Below are positions 24,161 to 32,429 of a DNA stretch of 44,387 bases, in pieces. The notes beneath the pieces were generated by a model. The model worked only from the letters and a program-made list of their open reading frames with translations. It was not told the origin of the DNA and did no database searches. The translations under genes were made by a program, and so were the position numbers. The stretch comes from Candidatus Nealsoniibacteriota bacterium. GTDB lineage: Bacteria > Patescibacteriota > Minisyncoccia > Minisyncoccales > MHMH01. The stretch is taken from contig JACOYH010000005.1 of assembly GCA_016181965.1 (NCBI GenBank), positions 1-44,387 of the forward strand, given 5' to 3'. Every line of letters starts with the position of its first letter. Position 1 is the first letter of the stretch.

Positions 24161-25120
24161 ATGAAAAAATCCAACATCTCCATTATTAAACATATTCCTG
24201 ATTTTTTGGACTACTGCGAAGTTGAAAAAGGACTGGCCAATCGAACTCAAGAAAATTATAAGCACTATTTAGATAAGTTTATTCTTTGGATCAATAAAAC
24301 GAACAGCGCCAGTAAAAGCCCGCATGAATTAACGGCCGACGATATCTGGGCATACCGGCTATATTTAAGCCGTTTCCGCAGTCCCAAGGGTCAGCCACTT
24401 ACCAAATTGACCCAGAACTACTATCTTATCGCTTTAAGAGCTCTTCTGGGCTATTTTGTCGCCAAGGACATTGTCTCACTGCCTCCGGGCAAAATAACCC
24501 TCCCGAGAGACGCCCGGAATGAAAAAACAATAAAATTCCTTACATTAGAACAAATTGAGAAGCTATTAGCGGCTCCCGATATAGAAAGCATTCCGGGGCT
24601 TCGGGATAGGGCCATTCTCGAAGCGCTTTTCTCAACCGGTCTGCGGATCGCTGAATTAGTGGCACTCAATAGAGAACAATTTGCCAACTTAAAAAATAAG
24701 CCGGACTTAGAGCTTGGCATTATTGGCAAAGGCAATCACCCGCGTACCGTTTACTTTTCAGAAAGAGCGCTCATGTGGATTAAGAAGTATCTAGAGACCA
24801 GGCAAGATAAAGAAAAGGCCCTTTTCATCCACTATAAAGCCAGAAAAGATGCGAACGACAGCCGTTTGACGAGCCGTTCAATTGAACGGCAGATGAAAAA
24901 ATATACAATTCTAGCCGGCGTGCCCATTAACACAACACCGCATACCCTGCGCCATTCTTATGCCACCGACTTGCTCACTCAAGGAGTTGACATAAGAACT
25001 GTCCAAGAATTTTTGGGTCATAGAAGCATTCTGACAACGCAAATATATACTCACGTCACCAATAAACGGCTGCAAGACGTTCATCGGCAATATCATAGCG
25101 GCCGTAAGTTAAAAAAATAA
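24161..25120 (+). CDS. Xer-type tyrosine recombinase
   Basis: A 319-residue integrase-family protein with an N-terminal SAM-like core-binding domain (residues 10-105) and a catalytic domain holding the full set: Arg162 in STGLRIAEL, Lys190 in GKGNHPR, His261 and Arg264 in HTLRHSYATDLL, His287 in LGHRS and the nucleophile Tyr296 in TTQIYTHV. Size and motifs fit XerC/XerD/XerA, which resolve chromosome dimers at dif, better than phage integrases. It is alone, with no partner Xer visible. Short repeats bracketing it include a dif-like sequence, as in the single-recombinase XerS system, where dif sits beside the gene. Confidence 0.92.
   Translation: MKKSNISIIKHIPDFLDYCEVEKGLANRTQENYKHYLDKFILWINKTNSASKSPHELTADDIWAYRLYLSRFRSPKGQPLTKLTQNYYLIALRALLGYFVAKDIVSLPPGKITLPRDARNEKTIKFLTLEQIEKLLAAPDIESIPGLRDRAILEALFSTGLRIAELVALNREQFANLKNKPDLELGIIGKGNHPRTVYFSERALMWIKKYLETRQDKEKALFIHYKARKDANDSRLTSRSIERQMKKYTILAGVPINTTPHTLRHSYATDLLTQGVDIRTVQEFLGHRSILTTQIYTHVTNKRLQDVHRQYHSGRKLKK
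24873..24890. repeat. 18-nt perfect palindrome inside the Xer gene
   Basis: GCCGTTCAATTGAACGGC reads identically on both strands and encodes SRSIERQ in the loop between the conserved lysine and the HxxR motif. No spacer at the centre, unlike the REP copies. Confidence 0.65.
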
Positions 25121-25127
25121 AAAAACA

Positions 25128-25163
25128 AATCCCGATATATTGCCATGGCAGTATATTGGGATT
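25128..25163. repeat. 36-nt palindrome after the Xer gene
   Basis: AATCCCGATATATTGCCA pairs over 18 positions (two G-U) with the following 18 bases. It sits two bases before the dif-like motif. On the minus strand it would be followed by a long T-rich run, so it could terminate minus-strand transcripts; no minus-strand gene ends here, so a role in the recombination site or in mRNA protection is equally possible. Confidence 0.65.
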
Positions 25164-25165
25164 CA

Positions 25166-25199
25166 ATGTCGCACAATATTGCGTGGCATTATGTTAATA
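25166..25199 (+). other. dif-like candidate site
   Basis: The left part CGCACAATAT matches E. coli dif's CGCATAATGT at 8 of 10 positions. The right part TTATGTTAATA matches the XerD arm TTATGTTAAAT at 9 of 11. The separation is about 12 bases instead of 6. The left part is shared with the repeat upstream of the Xer gene. Candidate Xer recombination site; not proven. Confidence 0.45.
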
Positions 25200-25204
25200 T
25201 CACG

Positions 25205-25233
25205 TTGACTTTGAGTGGCTGGGTTTATATAAT
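25205..25233 (+). promoter_or_regulatory. Promoter of the CYTH-ATPase gene
   Basis: TTGACT, a 17-base spacer and a perfect TATAAT give a start near 25240 and a leader of about 27 bases. Purine-rich GGGGA precedes the ATG at ribosome-site distance. Confidence 0.8.
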
Positions 25234-25266
25234 TTAAGCAGAACCTTACTAATATGGGGAATCATA

Positions 25267-26346
25267 ATGCACTACGAAATAGAGCGCAGGTTTCTTATCT
25301 CCGGTTTACGGCCTGGCCTAAATCTTGGCCATCCCCTCTCGATTGTGCAAGGATATTTTGAAGTTCCCTTTCCTGAACATAGTTTGCGCATCCGAATCAT
25401 TGACGACAAGTCGGCTTTTGTTACCCAGAAATTAGGCATTGGCGTCATGCGCAAGGAGCGAGAATATCCGATTGATATTAATGTAGGTAAAATGCTTTTG
25501 GAGTCGTGCGCGCATGTAATAATGAAAAAGCGATACTTTTTCAAGAGCTGGACAATTGATTTTTTCTGCGGTCATCTTGATGGCTTGATAATTGCCGAAA
25601 AAGAACTGACTTCGTTGCGCTATCAAAAAGTAAATCCGCCGTCGTGGCTTGTGAATGCTCGCGATATAACCGATTCAATATCAAATTTTCACTTGGCGCG
25701 CTTAGCCACCGAATTAGAGGGAACAAATGCTATCGCTTTGCCCGAGGTCTATCGGCTTCTGTCTAAAAAAATACCGAAAATCGTGCTCACCGGCGGACCT
25801 TGTTCTGGCAAGAGCTCTATTATGAAATCAATTCAAAAGAAATTCGGCGACTCTGTCCATTGCGTTCCAGAAGTAGCGACTATCCTGATTTCTCAACTTG
25901 GCATTTCGCTATTGCCGGACGACCAAGTAGCCAGGCAGCGCTTCAGTAGAAGCATCTACCGCATCCAAAAAATTTTTGAGGCAACCTCGGCAGAGCACGC
26001 GGCCTCGCGCGGCAAAAAATGCCTCATCTTGGATCGTGGCTCGATTGATGCTGCTGCTTACATGAGCGGCGGCCTCAGCGAAATGGAGCATATCTACCAA
26101 ACGACGCGAGAGGCAGAATACTCGCAATACGATTTGGTTATCTGCCTTGAAGTTCCGCCAAAAGATATATATGAGAAAGTGAAGCACAATAATCCAGCCC
26201 GCTCTGAAACATATGAGCAAGCCGAGCGGCTTGGCGAGAAGATACGAGAAGTTTGGTTTAAACACCCGGGTTTCTGCCTTATTCCCAACTATTTCAGCTG
26301 GACAGAGCAAGAAGATATTGCCATGGGACTGGTTATAAATTTATAG
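25267..26346 (+). CDS. CYTH domain fused to a P-loop ATPase/kinase domain
   Basis: The N-terminal part (residues 1-155) is a CYTH/triphosphate tunnel domain: EIERRFLI at the start (ExE signature), then LRIR, TQK, KEREYPI, KKRYFF and AEKEL as the successive charged tunnel strands. The C-terminal part (from about 170) is a P-loop domain of the NadR/AAA_28 type with VLTGGPCSGKSS (Walker A), CLILDRGSIDAAAY and VICLEVPP. The fusion suggests a nucleotide or polyphosphate-handling enzyme, perhaps a triphosphatase coupled to a kinase; substrate unknown. Eukaryotic TTD14 joins the same two domain types, as I recall in opposite order. The gene is monocistronic, with its own promoter and strong terminator. 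Confidence 0.85.
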   Translation: MHYEIERRFLISGLRPGLNLGHPLSIVQGYFEVPFPEHSLRIRIIDDKSAFVTQKLGIGVMRKEREYPIDINVGKMLLESCAHVIMKKRYFFKSWTIDFFCGHLDGLIIAEKELTSLRYQKVNPPSWLVNARDITDSISNFHLARLATELEGTNAIALPEVYRLLSKKIPKIVLTGGPCSGKSSIMKSIQKKFGDSVHCVPEVATILISQLGISLLPDDQVARQRFSRSIYRIQKIFEATSAEHAASRGKKCLILDRGSIDAAAYMSGGLSEMEHIYQTTREAEYSQYDLVICLEVPPKDIYEKVKHNNPARSETYEQAERLGEKIREVWFKHPGFCLIPNYFSWTEQEDIAMGLVINL

Positions 26347-26356
26347 ATACTAAAAC

Positions 26357-26389
26357 AAAACGAAGGAGAATAATTCTCCTTCGTTTTTT
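26357..26389. terminator. Strong intrinsic terminator, probably bidirectional
   Basis: A perfect 14-bp stem AAAACGAAGGAGAA / TTCTCCTTCGTTTT has a 3-base loop; T residues continue on the plus strand and TTTTGTTTTA follows on the minus strand. It lies between convergent genes and can serve both. Confidence 0.9.
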
Positions 26390-26396
26390 GTTTACG

Positions 26397-27053
26397 CTAT
26401 TTAATTATCAAACTATCCGACACTCGGTAGAAAGTGCTTTTATTTTCTCCCCAATCATCCTTCAGCGTGTTGAAAGAAATTGCCCAAACCCATTTTTCAT
26501 CAAGCACAAAAGTTAAGAGAGTGCTGTAATCCTCGCCGCCTATCGAGCTTGTTGATTCGAGATAAATAGCGTCGTGGCCATTAATAGCGCCGTAGCTTTG
26601 CCGGGTAAACTCTATTGAATTAATCTGCTTCACCAGATTTTGCTTGAGCACGTCGACATATTCGTCTAAACTATTCGTTTCCATTTTAGTGTTATTAATA
26701 GCGTAATATGTGTCGTAGTCAATATTCGCAGGGTCGACTATATCGACTGGCCCATCTGGCTTAATAACTAATGCCAGAAACTTATCGGAATCAATAACCG
26801 CTTGCACCCAACCCTCTGGAATAATAATGCTATAAAGATCTGCGTTTAAAGTCCTTTGGGTGGATAGTTCTTCCTCAATAGATTCCGGCAAAGTATTTTC
26901 TTCGTCTTTTTCTTTTTGCTCTTGCTCTTCAATCTTGATTGGAGATGGCGTTCCCGGCTGTGTTTTCGGATAGAACAAAACCGCCGCTCCCGCGATAGCA
27001 ATTAACGCAAAAAGAATAAGTAAAACAGCGAACTCATTTCGTGGTAATTTCAT
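26397..27053 (-). CDS. Membrane-anchored extracytoplasmic protein, PsbP/DcrB-like
   Basis: An N-terminal anchor helix (FAVLLILFALIAIAGAAVLFY) is followed by a Pro/Glu-rich linker (about residues 32-68) and a 150-residue beta-rich domain. Its pattern, IIPEGWVQAVID at the start, GAINGHDAIYLES in the middle and VLDEKWVWAISFNT near the end, is the usual look of PsbP/DUF1795-like sandwich domains found on secreted lipoproteins. Function unknown. It follows copA after 43 bases on the same strand and may be the tail of that operon, ending at the shared terminator. Confidence 0.75.
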   Translation of the reverse strand: MKLPRNEFAVLLILFALIAIAGAAVLFYPKTQPGTPSPIKIEEQEQKEKDEENTLPESIEEELSTQRTLNADLYSIIIPEGWVQAVIDSDKFLALVIKPDGPVDIVDPANIDYDTYYAINNTKMETNSLDEYVDVLKQNLVKQINSIEFTRQSYGAINGHDAIYLESTSSIGGEDYSTLLTFVLDEKWVWAISFNTLKDDWGENKSTFYRVSDSLIIK

Positions 27054-27096
27054 ATTTAATCAAAATTATTTTAGCACCTCAAACTCAAAAAGTCCA

Positions 27097-29277
27097 CTAA
27101 CGAGACATCTTGAGCCGCAGAGAATTGAGCACCACCGAAAGAGACGAAAAAGCCATGGCCGCAGCTGCCAATATTGGATTTACCAATAATCCAAAGGCCG
27201 GATAGAAAATGCCCGCTGCCACCGGCACTAAAGCCGAGTTGTAGAAAAAAGCCCAAAAAAGATTCTGCTTGATGATTTTCATAGTTGCCCTTGATAGTTT
27301 AAATGCCTCCACCACTTCATTTAGATTTCCCGATATCAGGGTGACGTCGGAGGCCTCCATGGCAACATCGGTACCCGTTCCTATGGCAACGCCCACATCT
27401 GCTTGTGCTAAAGCCGGAGCGTCATTAATACCGTCGCCCACCATAGCCACCTTATGGCCGGTTGACTGAATTTCTTTGACTTTCGCGTCTTTTTCTTGCG
27501 GCAATACTTCCGCCATAACATCTTCAATACCGACTTTCGCCGCCACGGCTTGAGCGGTTCGTAAATTGTCACCGGTGATCATGATGACCTTAATCCCCAA
27601 TTTCTTCAGTTCGCTTATTGCCGCCGCAGAATTTTCCTTTACGGGGTCGGCCACCGCAATAATTCCCATTAGCTCGTTTCTTCTCCCCAAAAAAAGCAGG
27701 GTGCTCCCCTCTTTTTCCCATTGCTGGCTTTTTTCTTCGGTTTGATTATTTAGTAAAATACCCGAACCCTCCATAAATTTACGGTTGCCAAAGTAAAATT
27801 CAGTATTTTCAATTACTCCCTGCACGCCTCTGCCAGAAACCTCTTTAAAATTAACTACTTCGTATAAAATCACTCCCCCTTCTTTGGCCGCAGATAAAAC
27901 CGATTGCGAAAGAGGATGGGTTGAGCCCTTGGCCAGCGAGGCCCCGATTTTTAATATCTCTATTTCTTGCAAGCCGCCGAGGGGCTCGATTTTTTGGACT
28001 TTCGGTTCTCCTCGCGTTATCGTGCCCGTCTTATCTAAAATAATGGTGCGTATTTTGTGAAATTCTTCTAAGCTTTCGGCGTTTCTAAAAAGAATTCCTT
28101 TTTGAGCTCCCTTGCCGGTCCCCACCATGACAGCTGTCGGCGTAGCCAACCCCAAGGCGCAAGGACAGGCAATAATTAACACAGAGACGGCCAAAATCAT
28201 GGCGAAAATTAACGATTGCCCAACGTAAAACCAGACACCGAAAGACACGATAGCTATAATAATAATAGCCGGCACAAAATAGCCCGATACCGTATCTGCC
28301 AGCTTTTGAATAGGGGCCTTGGAACCCTGCGCCTCCTCTACCAGCTTGATGATTTGAGCTAAAACGGTCTCCTTGCCGACTTTAGTCGCTCTCACCTTGA
28401 TTGTTCCGGCTTGATTGATTGTTGAGCCGATTGCTTCGCTTCCAATCTTTTTTTCCACCGGAATTGATTCGCCCGTAACCATGGATTCATCCACCGTGCT
28501 TGCGCCATCAACCACGACTCCGTCAATCGGGATTTTTTCGCCGGCTCTCACTAAAATCACATCGCCGACCCGCACTTGTCCAACCGGCACAATCTGCTCT
28601 TGGCCGTCTCGAATAATATTAGCTGTCTTGCTCTGCATGCCCATCAACTTTTTTATCGCCTCGCCAGTGCCGGCTTTTGCCTTGGCTTCAAGATAGCGCC
28701 CCAGAAGTATTAAAACAATAATTACTGCCGCTGTGTCAAAATACACATCCCGATCTGAAAAAAGCGATGCGGCGCTGTAAACGTAAGCGGTTCCCGTGCC
28801 AATGCCTATCAAGGAATCCATTCCAAAAGAAAATCGTTTGATATCGCGCCAAGTATTAAAATAAAAATCGCGGCCGATCCAAAAAACAACCGGGGTAGTG
28901 ACCACAAAGGCCAAAAAATTAGCCGACAAAATGCTAAAAACTAAAGACAAGCCGGCCAAGACCCCGCCAATAACTAACTTTTGCTTTAAGTCAGCCAGCT
29001 CTTTTTCCTTCATCATTTTGTGGTGGTCGTGTTCGGCGTGCCCAGTTTCGCCCGCTTCTCCACCGATAATCATCTTATAGCCCCCCAATGCGACAATTTC
29101 TCCTATTGTTTTTTTGCTGATTTTTTGCGGGTCGTATTCAATGGTTATTTTTTCTGACGCAAAATTAACAACAACGGAATGCACCCCTTCGGTATTTTGG
29201 AGTGACTTCTCTATATTAATTGCGCAAGACGCGCAATGCATGCCAACAATTGGGAATGTTTCCTTTATCATATTCAC
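27097..29277 (-). CDS. copA: Copper-type P1B ATPase
   Basis: Pumps Cu(I) out of the cytoplasm. An N-terminal heavy-metal domain carries GMHCASC (Cys15, Cys18), and a short His-rich stretch (GHAEHDHHK) precedes the first membrane helices. The transport motif [10 protein letters not shown] is near residue 371, the phosphorylation site DKTGTIT near 415, the HP motif reads STHPLSQSV, and the hinge [10 protein letters not shown] is near 612. The C-terminal helices contain NxxxA-type polar residues, with [11 protein letters not shown] consistent with the copper subclass (YN...). Length 726 is typical with one HMA domain. It is the last main gene of a long minus-strand run of redox and metal genes, overlapping the preceding gene by four bases. 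Confidence 0.96.
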   Translation of the reverse strand: MNMIKETFPIVGMHCASCAINIEKSLQNTEGVHSVVVNFASEKITIEYDPQKISKKTIGEIVALGGYKMIIGGEAGETGHAEHDHHKMMKEKELADLKQKLVIGGVLAGLSLVFSILSANFLAFVVTTPVVFWIGRDFYFNTWRDIKRFSFGMDSLIGIGTGTAYVYSAASLFSDRDVYFDTAAVIIVLILLGRYLEAKAKAGTGEAIKKLMGMQSKTANIIRDGQEQIVPVGQVRVGDVILVRAGEKIPIDGVVVDGASTVDESMVTGESIPVEKKIGSEAIGSTINQAGTIKVRATKVGKETVLAQIIKLVEEAQGSKAPIQKLADTVSGYFVPAIIIIAIVSFGVWFYVGQSLIFAMILAVSVLIIACPCALGLATPTAVMVGTGKGAQKGILFRNAESLEEFHKIRTIILDKTGTITRGEPKVQKIEPLGGLQEIEILKIGASLAKGSTHPLSQSVLSAAKEGGVILYEVVNFKEVSGRGVQGVIENTEFYFGNRKFMEGSGILLNNQTEEKSQQWEKEGSTLLFLGRRNELMGIIAVADPVKENSAAAISELKKLGIKVIMITGDNLRTAQAVAAKVGIEDVMAEVLPQEKDAKVKEIQSTGHKVAMVGDGINDAPALAQADVGVAIGTGTDVAMEASDVTLISGNLNEVVEAFKLSRATMKIIKQNLFWAFFYNSALVPVAAGIFYPAFGLLVNPILAAAAMAFSSLSVVLNSLRLKMSR

Positions 29278-29714
29278 TGAAAAATTATTTCTAATTTATC
29301 ATTATCGCGCATTATGTAATCCTCGAACTCAAAGTTTTCTTTGCCATTGACCAGCATTTTTAATTGGCCGTCAGAACCGGAACATTTGTCAAATACACAA
29401 TTTTTATTGAATGCTTGCCCCCATGTTTCAAAAAATTTGCCTAGTTTGATGTCATCCTTTCTGACCATTCCCGCAAATTCCAAATGAATCACATTATCTC
29501 TGTCGTGGGTATGCAGTGGATTATGCGGAAGTTTTCCCAACCCAATACCAGCCGGCACATCTAACGCTTCGCCAAGAATATTGATGCTTAGTTCGGCATG
29601 CCAATGAAGGCCGTTTCTGGAAATAATGCCCGATTCGGGAACAGATGTTTTGCCAAACAAAAACCAAGCTCCGATTGCCAAAAAAATAATGCCGAGGACT
29701 AATGCGATTTTCAT
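29274..29714 (-). CDS. Membrane-anchored His-rich protein of unknown function
   Basis: 146 residues with an N-terminal anchor helix ([18 protein letters not shown]) and an extracytoplasmic domain with conserved-looking metal-ligand clusters: [11 protein letters not shown] near residue 34-44, [15 protein letters not shown] near 65-80 and CVFDKCSG further on. I have seen this pattern in proteins of uncultured bacteria and archaea but know no assigned function. The stop overlaps copA (ATGA), so synthesis is coupled to the copper pump. A periplasm-side copper-binding or chaperone role is a reasonable inference from context and ligand content. Confidence 0.75.
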   Translation of the reverse strand: MKIALVLGIIFLAIGAWFLFGKTSVPESGIISRNGLHWHAELSINILGEALDVPAGIGLGKLPHNPLHTHDRDNVIHLEFAGMVRKDDIKLGKFFETWGQAFNKNCVFDKCSGSDGQLKMLVNGKENFEFEDYIMRDNDKLEIIFQ

Positions 29715-29717
29715 ATT

Positions 29718-30632
29718 TTATACCCCGCAAGTGCCGCCGCCTTCGGGCGTTTCTTCAAGCAGGCCGTTTTCGGTAAGCCACCGGCGAGTTGCCTGCCATC
29801 CCTGCGGCGTGGAATACTCCTTGCCGGCCACTACTCTTCCCGGGGCTTCAGCCCAATTTTTTCCTTCTTTTGCCTGAAAATAAGTCGCTATGTCAAAATA
29901 TGTCTGCGGAAACCAGAAAGAATTGAAATATTTGAAGGCCTCGAAAATCTCTTCGCTAGTCGCCCCCTGGCTGGCCATAATTTCCCCCAAAGCCAAGGCG
30001 GCTGCTCCGTGATTGCAGTCGGGAAATCCCGTAGGATTATTGCAGCAGGGCCTGTAGGAATTAAAGGCAAAATCCTCTAGGATAGCTTGCTGTTCTTCAG
30101 ACAAGGTGACAATTGAATATTTTGAGAAGAATTCGGTTGATGGCGCTGTTCCCAATGTCCATCCGCCAGTTGAAGCAAATCTGCCCACTTGGTCTTCTCC
30201 GTATTTCATTATCGGACCTTCGTCTAAAATACGATTCTTATTGGTTATGCCCATAGCCCAAAGAAAATTCAAAAGAAAATATGAATTTTCGGGGGAAATT
30301 TTAATCTTCTCATTCGATCCTTCGGTCAAAATCGTAATTTGCTCATCAGTCAGCGGTTTGCCCGATTGCTCGTAAAGTGCCTTCATTTTTTCAAAATCGA
30401 TGGCCCCGGCTGTGATGAGTTGCGGCCCGATGTCGCCATAAGTGGCGTTGACAGTGTAGCCCTCAACGGGGTTTATTTGGGCTAAAATATCTTCATGGTT
30501 GGCTGGCGCGGAAGGAGCTGGGGGGTCGGAAACAGAAGCTCTCAAATTTAGCTTGTCAGCCGCGATAGGCACAAGAATCACAAAAGCCAAAAGAACTAAG
30601 CCCAGCAATATTTTTTCTGTATTTTGACTCAT
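29718..30632 (-). CDS. Membrane-anchored protein with RPCCNNPTGFPDCNHG motif
   Basis: 304 residues: N-terminal anchor (ILLGLVLLAFVILVPIAA), a low-complexity Pro/Ala linker, then a helical extracytoplasmic domain. The striking element is YRPCCNNPTGFPDCNHGAAALALGEIMASQG (about residue 192-222), with three Cys and a His in 15 residues. This is a likely metal or iron-sulfur/heme-type ligand set, somewhat like the PCYCGC-motif proteins. The C-terminus has a further Cys (GGGTCGV). I cannot name the family. It sits three bases from the DUF1573 gene upstream and four from the His-rich gene downstream, so it belongs to the copper/thiol operon. Confidence 0.7.
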   Translation of the reverse strand: MSQNTEKILLGLVLLAFVILVPIAADKLNLRASVSDPPAPSAPANHEDILAQINPVEGYTVNATYGDIGPQLITAGAIDFEKMKALYEQSGKPLTDEQITILTEGSNEKIKISPENSYFLLNFLWAMGITNKNRILDEGPIMKYGEDQVGRFASTGGWTLGTAPSTEFFSKYSIVTLSEEQQAILEDFAFNSYRPCCNNPTGFPDCNHGAAALALGEIMASQGATSEEIFEAFKYFNSFWFPQTYFDIATYFQAKEGKNWAEAPGRVVAGKEYSTPQGWQATRRWLTENGLLEETPEGGGTCGV

Positions 30633-30634
30633 AA

Positions 30635-31108
30635 CTACGGTGTAACATTAATATTAAAGCGAACTTCGGCTTTTTTATGCGATGGATCGCTGGTTGAGAG
30701 ATAGATGGCCCGCGTAAGCTGGCCCACGCCCTCGGGCCCGTGCAGAGCCGGATCAAATGTGACCTCAAGAAGAGCTTCTTCGCCCGACTGAATTTCTTGC
30801 GACCATAGAGAAGAACTGTCATGCATGCCAAAAGCGGGGCTGGTTTTGTCGCCTAATTTCAGCACGGCCGTAGTGCACATGCAAGAAGTCCAGACACGGT
30901 CAATTTTCAGGGCTTCTTTGCCGATATTTTTAATTTGGTAAGTTGTTTTGACATTTCCATTGGCCATAGAAACGGTACCCAAATCAATAGTGGCGGGCGA
31001 CAATTCGATTTGGCCGCCGCTTGCCTGAACGCCCCCTTTATCCATTACAATAATGCCCCCCATTAACAGCACTGTTCCGCCGAGTACGGCGATGATAAGT
31101 TTTGTCAT
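30635..31108 (-). CDS. DUF1573-family exported protein, copy 1
   Basis: 157 residues with an N-terminal anchor and one Ig-like DUF1573 domain. The typical features are the opening ATIDLGTVSMANGNVKTTYQIKNIGKEALKI, the cysteine motif WTSCMCTTA, and a final strand AIYLSTSDPSHKKAEVRFNI. The family has no settled biochemical role; its CxC motif and frequent thiol/copper neighbours suggest binding of metals or redox partners. A second copy with a SCACTTA motif is three genes upstream, so the operon carries two. Confidence 0.85.
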   Translation of the reverse strand: MTKLIIAVLGGTVLLMGGIIVMDKGGVQASGGQIELSPATIDLGTVSMANGNVKTTYQIKNIGKEALKIDRVWTSCMCTTAVLKLGDKTSPAFGMHDSSSLWSQEIQSGEEALLEVTFDPALHGPEGVGQLTRAIYLSTSDPSHKKAEVRFNINVTP

Positions 31109-31113
31109 AAATT

Positions 31114-31254
31114 TTAATTATTATTATTTTGGATTATTATTTTTTCCTCATTTCCAGATTTTTTCTTTCCGGCCTGCTTCAGTTTTTCAATCGTGTCTTC
31201 CGAGACCTCGCAAAGCGGGCAATCGCCAATTTTTTTTGTTTCTTTTTCTGCCAT
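31114..31254 (-). CDS. 46-residue protein with CPLC motif
   Basis: Too short for the ORF track, but it fills the only gap in the operon: it starts 16 bases after the CcdA-like gene and stops five bases before the DUF1573 gene. The sequence is MAEKETKKIGDCPLCEVSED... followed by a Lys/Glu-rich helix and a poly-Asn tail. The single CPLC pair lies near the N-terminus, with no signal peptide, so it is predicted cytoplasmic. It might be a small metal- or thiol-binding protein such as a copper chaperone. Coding status rests on ATG start, spacing and amino-acid composition. Confidence 0.6.
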   Translation of the reverse strand: MAEKETKKIGDCPLCEVSEDTIEKLKQAGKKKSGNEEKIIIQNNNN

Positions 31255-31270
31255 AATTTTTGGTTATATT

Positions 31271-31990
31271 TTATACAAAGAAAGTTAATATTGCCCAGCC
31301 AATACTCACCATCAGCAAGCCCATAATAAGTTTTTCGGTTCTTTCGTGCGTTCTGTGAAATTCGGCTATTCTAGCCAAAGTTACCGGGTTTGCCGCAAAA
31401 ATTAAAAGAATTAATAAGGGCAGCACGAACATAAAGTTGTACAGCAGAAGATATAAAAATCCGGTCAGAAAAGTTGTTTGCGAGGCCAAAAGCGCGGTGA
31501 TGGCCGCATAAATTCCACCCGAACACGGAATAGAGCAAAGACCAACTAGAAAAGCCGCGCCGATAATACCCAATAGAGTCGCTTTTTCCAGCCGGAGCCG
31601 TATTTGCTCGTTGGAAATTTTTGGCATGCGCAAATGCGGGGGCAAATTAGGTAGAAAGTATTCCTTAAGGTGCAGGGCGCCCATAACGATCAACAGCCAT
31701 GAACCCAAAATGGCGAAAAAGTGATGTTGTCCGAAAAGAACTATTCCCGAAAAAAGCCCGATCCCTACCGCGAGATAAGTTAGGAAAATCACGAAAATAT
31801 AAACCAGGCCCAGGAAAAATATGTTCCGGAAGGTTTTTTGCATCGTCAGCAAAAAAGCAATAAAGAATATCAGTATGGCAATGGCGCAAGGATGAATACC
31901 GTCTAAAAATCCGGTGGAAGCCACCAGGGGAATCATCGTTGACGGCGAGCCCAGATTGAGGACGGCTACAAAACTAGTTAACTCTGGCAT
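31271..31990 (-). CDS. CcdA/DsbD-type thiol-disulfide transporter
   Basis: A 239-residue protein with about six membrane helices. The two conserved cysteine helices are recognisable: GFLDGIHPCAIAILIFF near residue 27-43 and VGLCSIPCSGGIYAAI about 145-160. In DsbD/CcdA these carry electrons across the membrane from cytoplasmic thioredoxin to extracytoplasmic acceptors. HPC in place of NPC and the extra Cys in GLCSIPC are small departures. The neighbours are exported Cys-containing DUF1573 proteins, which could be the acceptors (inference). It overlaps the upstream DUF1573 copy by 17 bases. Confidence 0.85.
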   Translation of the reverse strand: MPELTSFVAVLNLGSPSTMIPLVASTGFLDGIHPCAIAILIFFIAFLLTMQKTFRNIFFLGLVYIFVIFLTYLAVGIGLFSGIVLFGQHHFFAILGSWLLIVMGALHLKEYFLPNLPPHLRMPKISNEQIRLRLEKATLLGIIGAAFLVGLCSIPCSGGIYAAITALLASQTTFLTGFLYLLLYNFMFVLPLLILLIFAANPVTLARIAEFHRTHERTEKLIMGLLMVSIGWAILTFFV

Positions 31991-32408
31991 GAATGATTGC
32001 TTCTATTTGCGGTTTCATGGGGTCATTGCTCTGGATATAGATAATTCTTTCCTGGTCGCCTTTGCCATGGGGCCCCGACATGGCGCCCGTATCATAGCTA
32101 ACCGTCAGTTTTGTTTGCTGTCCGGGCAATATGGTTTCTACGGTTGCCTTGGCAGTAGTGCAAGCGCATGAGGTTGAAATCCGTTTTAATTCTAATGGCT
32201 GGGACCCAGTATTTTTCAGCACAAAAATATGCTTGGCTACTTCCCCATAAGCCACCTCGCCAAAATCAAAAAATTCTGGGATGATCTCAATGGCGGGAAA
32301 AGAACCAGTCAGACCACCCGGGTCAGGTGTTGCTTTGATATATCCATACCCCAGCATAGACAGGGCTGCTGCCGCCACAATCGAAAATATAACTAACGTC
32401 TTTTGCAT
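31974..32408 (-). CDS. DUF1573-family exported protein, copy 2
   Basis: 144 residues. An N-terminal hydrophobic anchor (LVIFSIVAAAALSMLGYGYI) precedes one DUF1573 domain: FFDFGEVAYGEVAKHIFVLKNTG, the cysteine motif RISTSCACTTAK, PGQQTKLTVSYD and RIIYIQSNDPMKPQ. It resembles copy 1 but the pair is clearly diverged. It begins 21 bases after the superoxide dismutase stop and overlaps the CcdA-like gene, tying SOD to the copper/thiol genes. Confidence 0.85.
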   Translation of the reverse strand: MQKTLVIFSIVAAAALSMLGYGYIKATPDPGGLTGSFPAIEIIPEFFDFGEVAYGEVAKHIFVLKNTGSQPLELKRISTSCACTTAKATVETILPGQQTKLTVSYDTGAMSGPHGKGDQERIIYIQSNDPMKPQIEAIIHARVN

Positions 32409-32429
32409 AATATCATCGCAATAATACCA

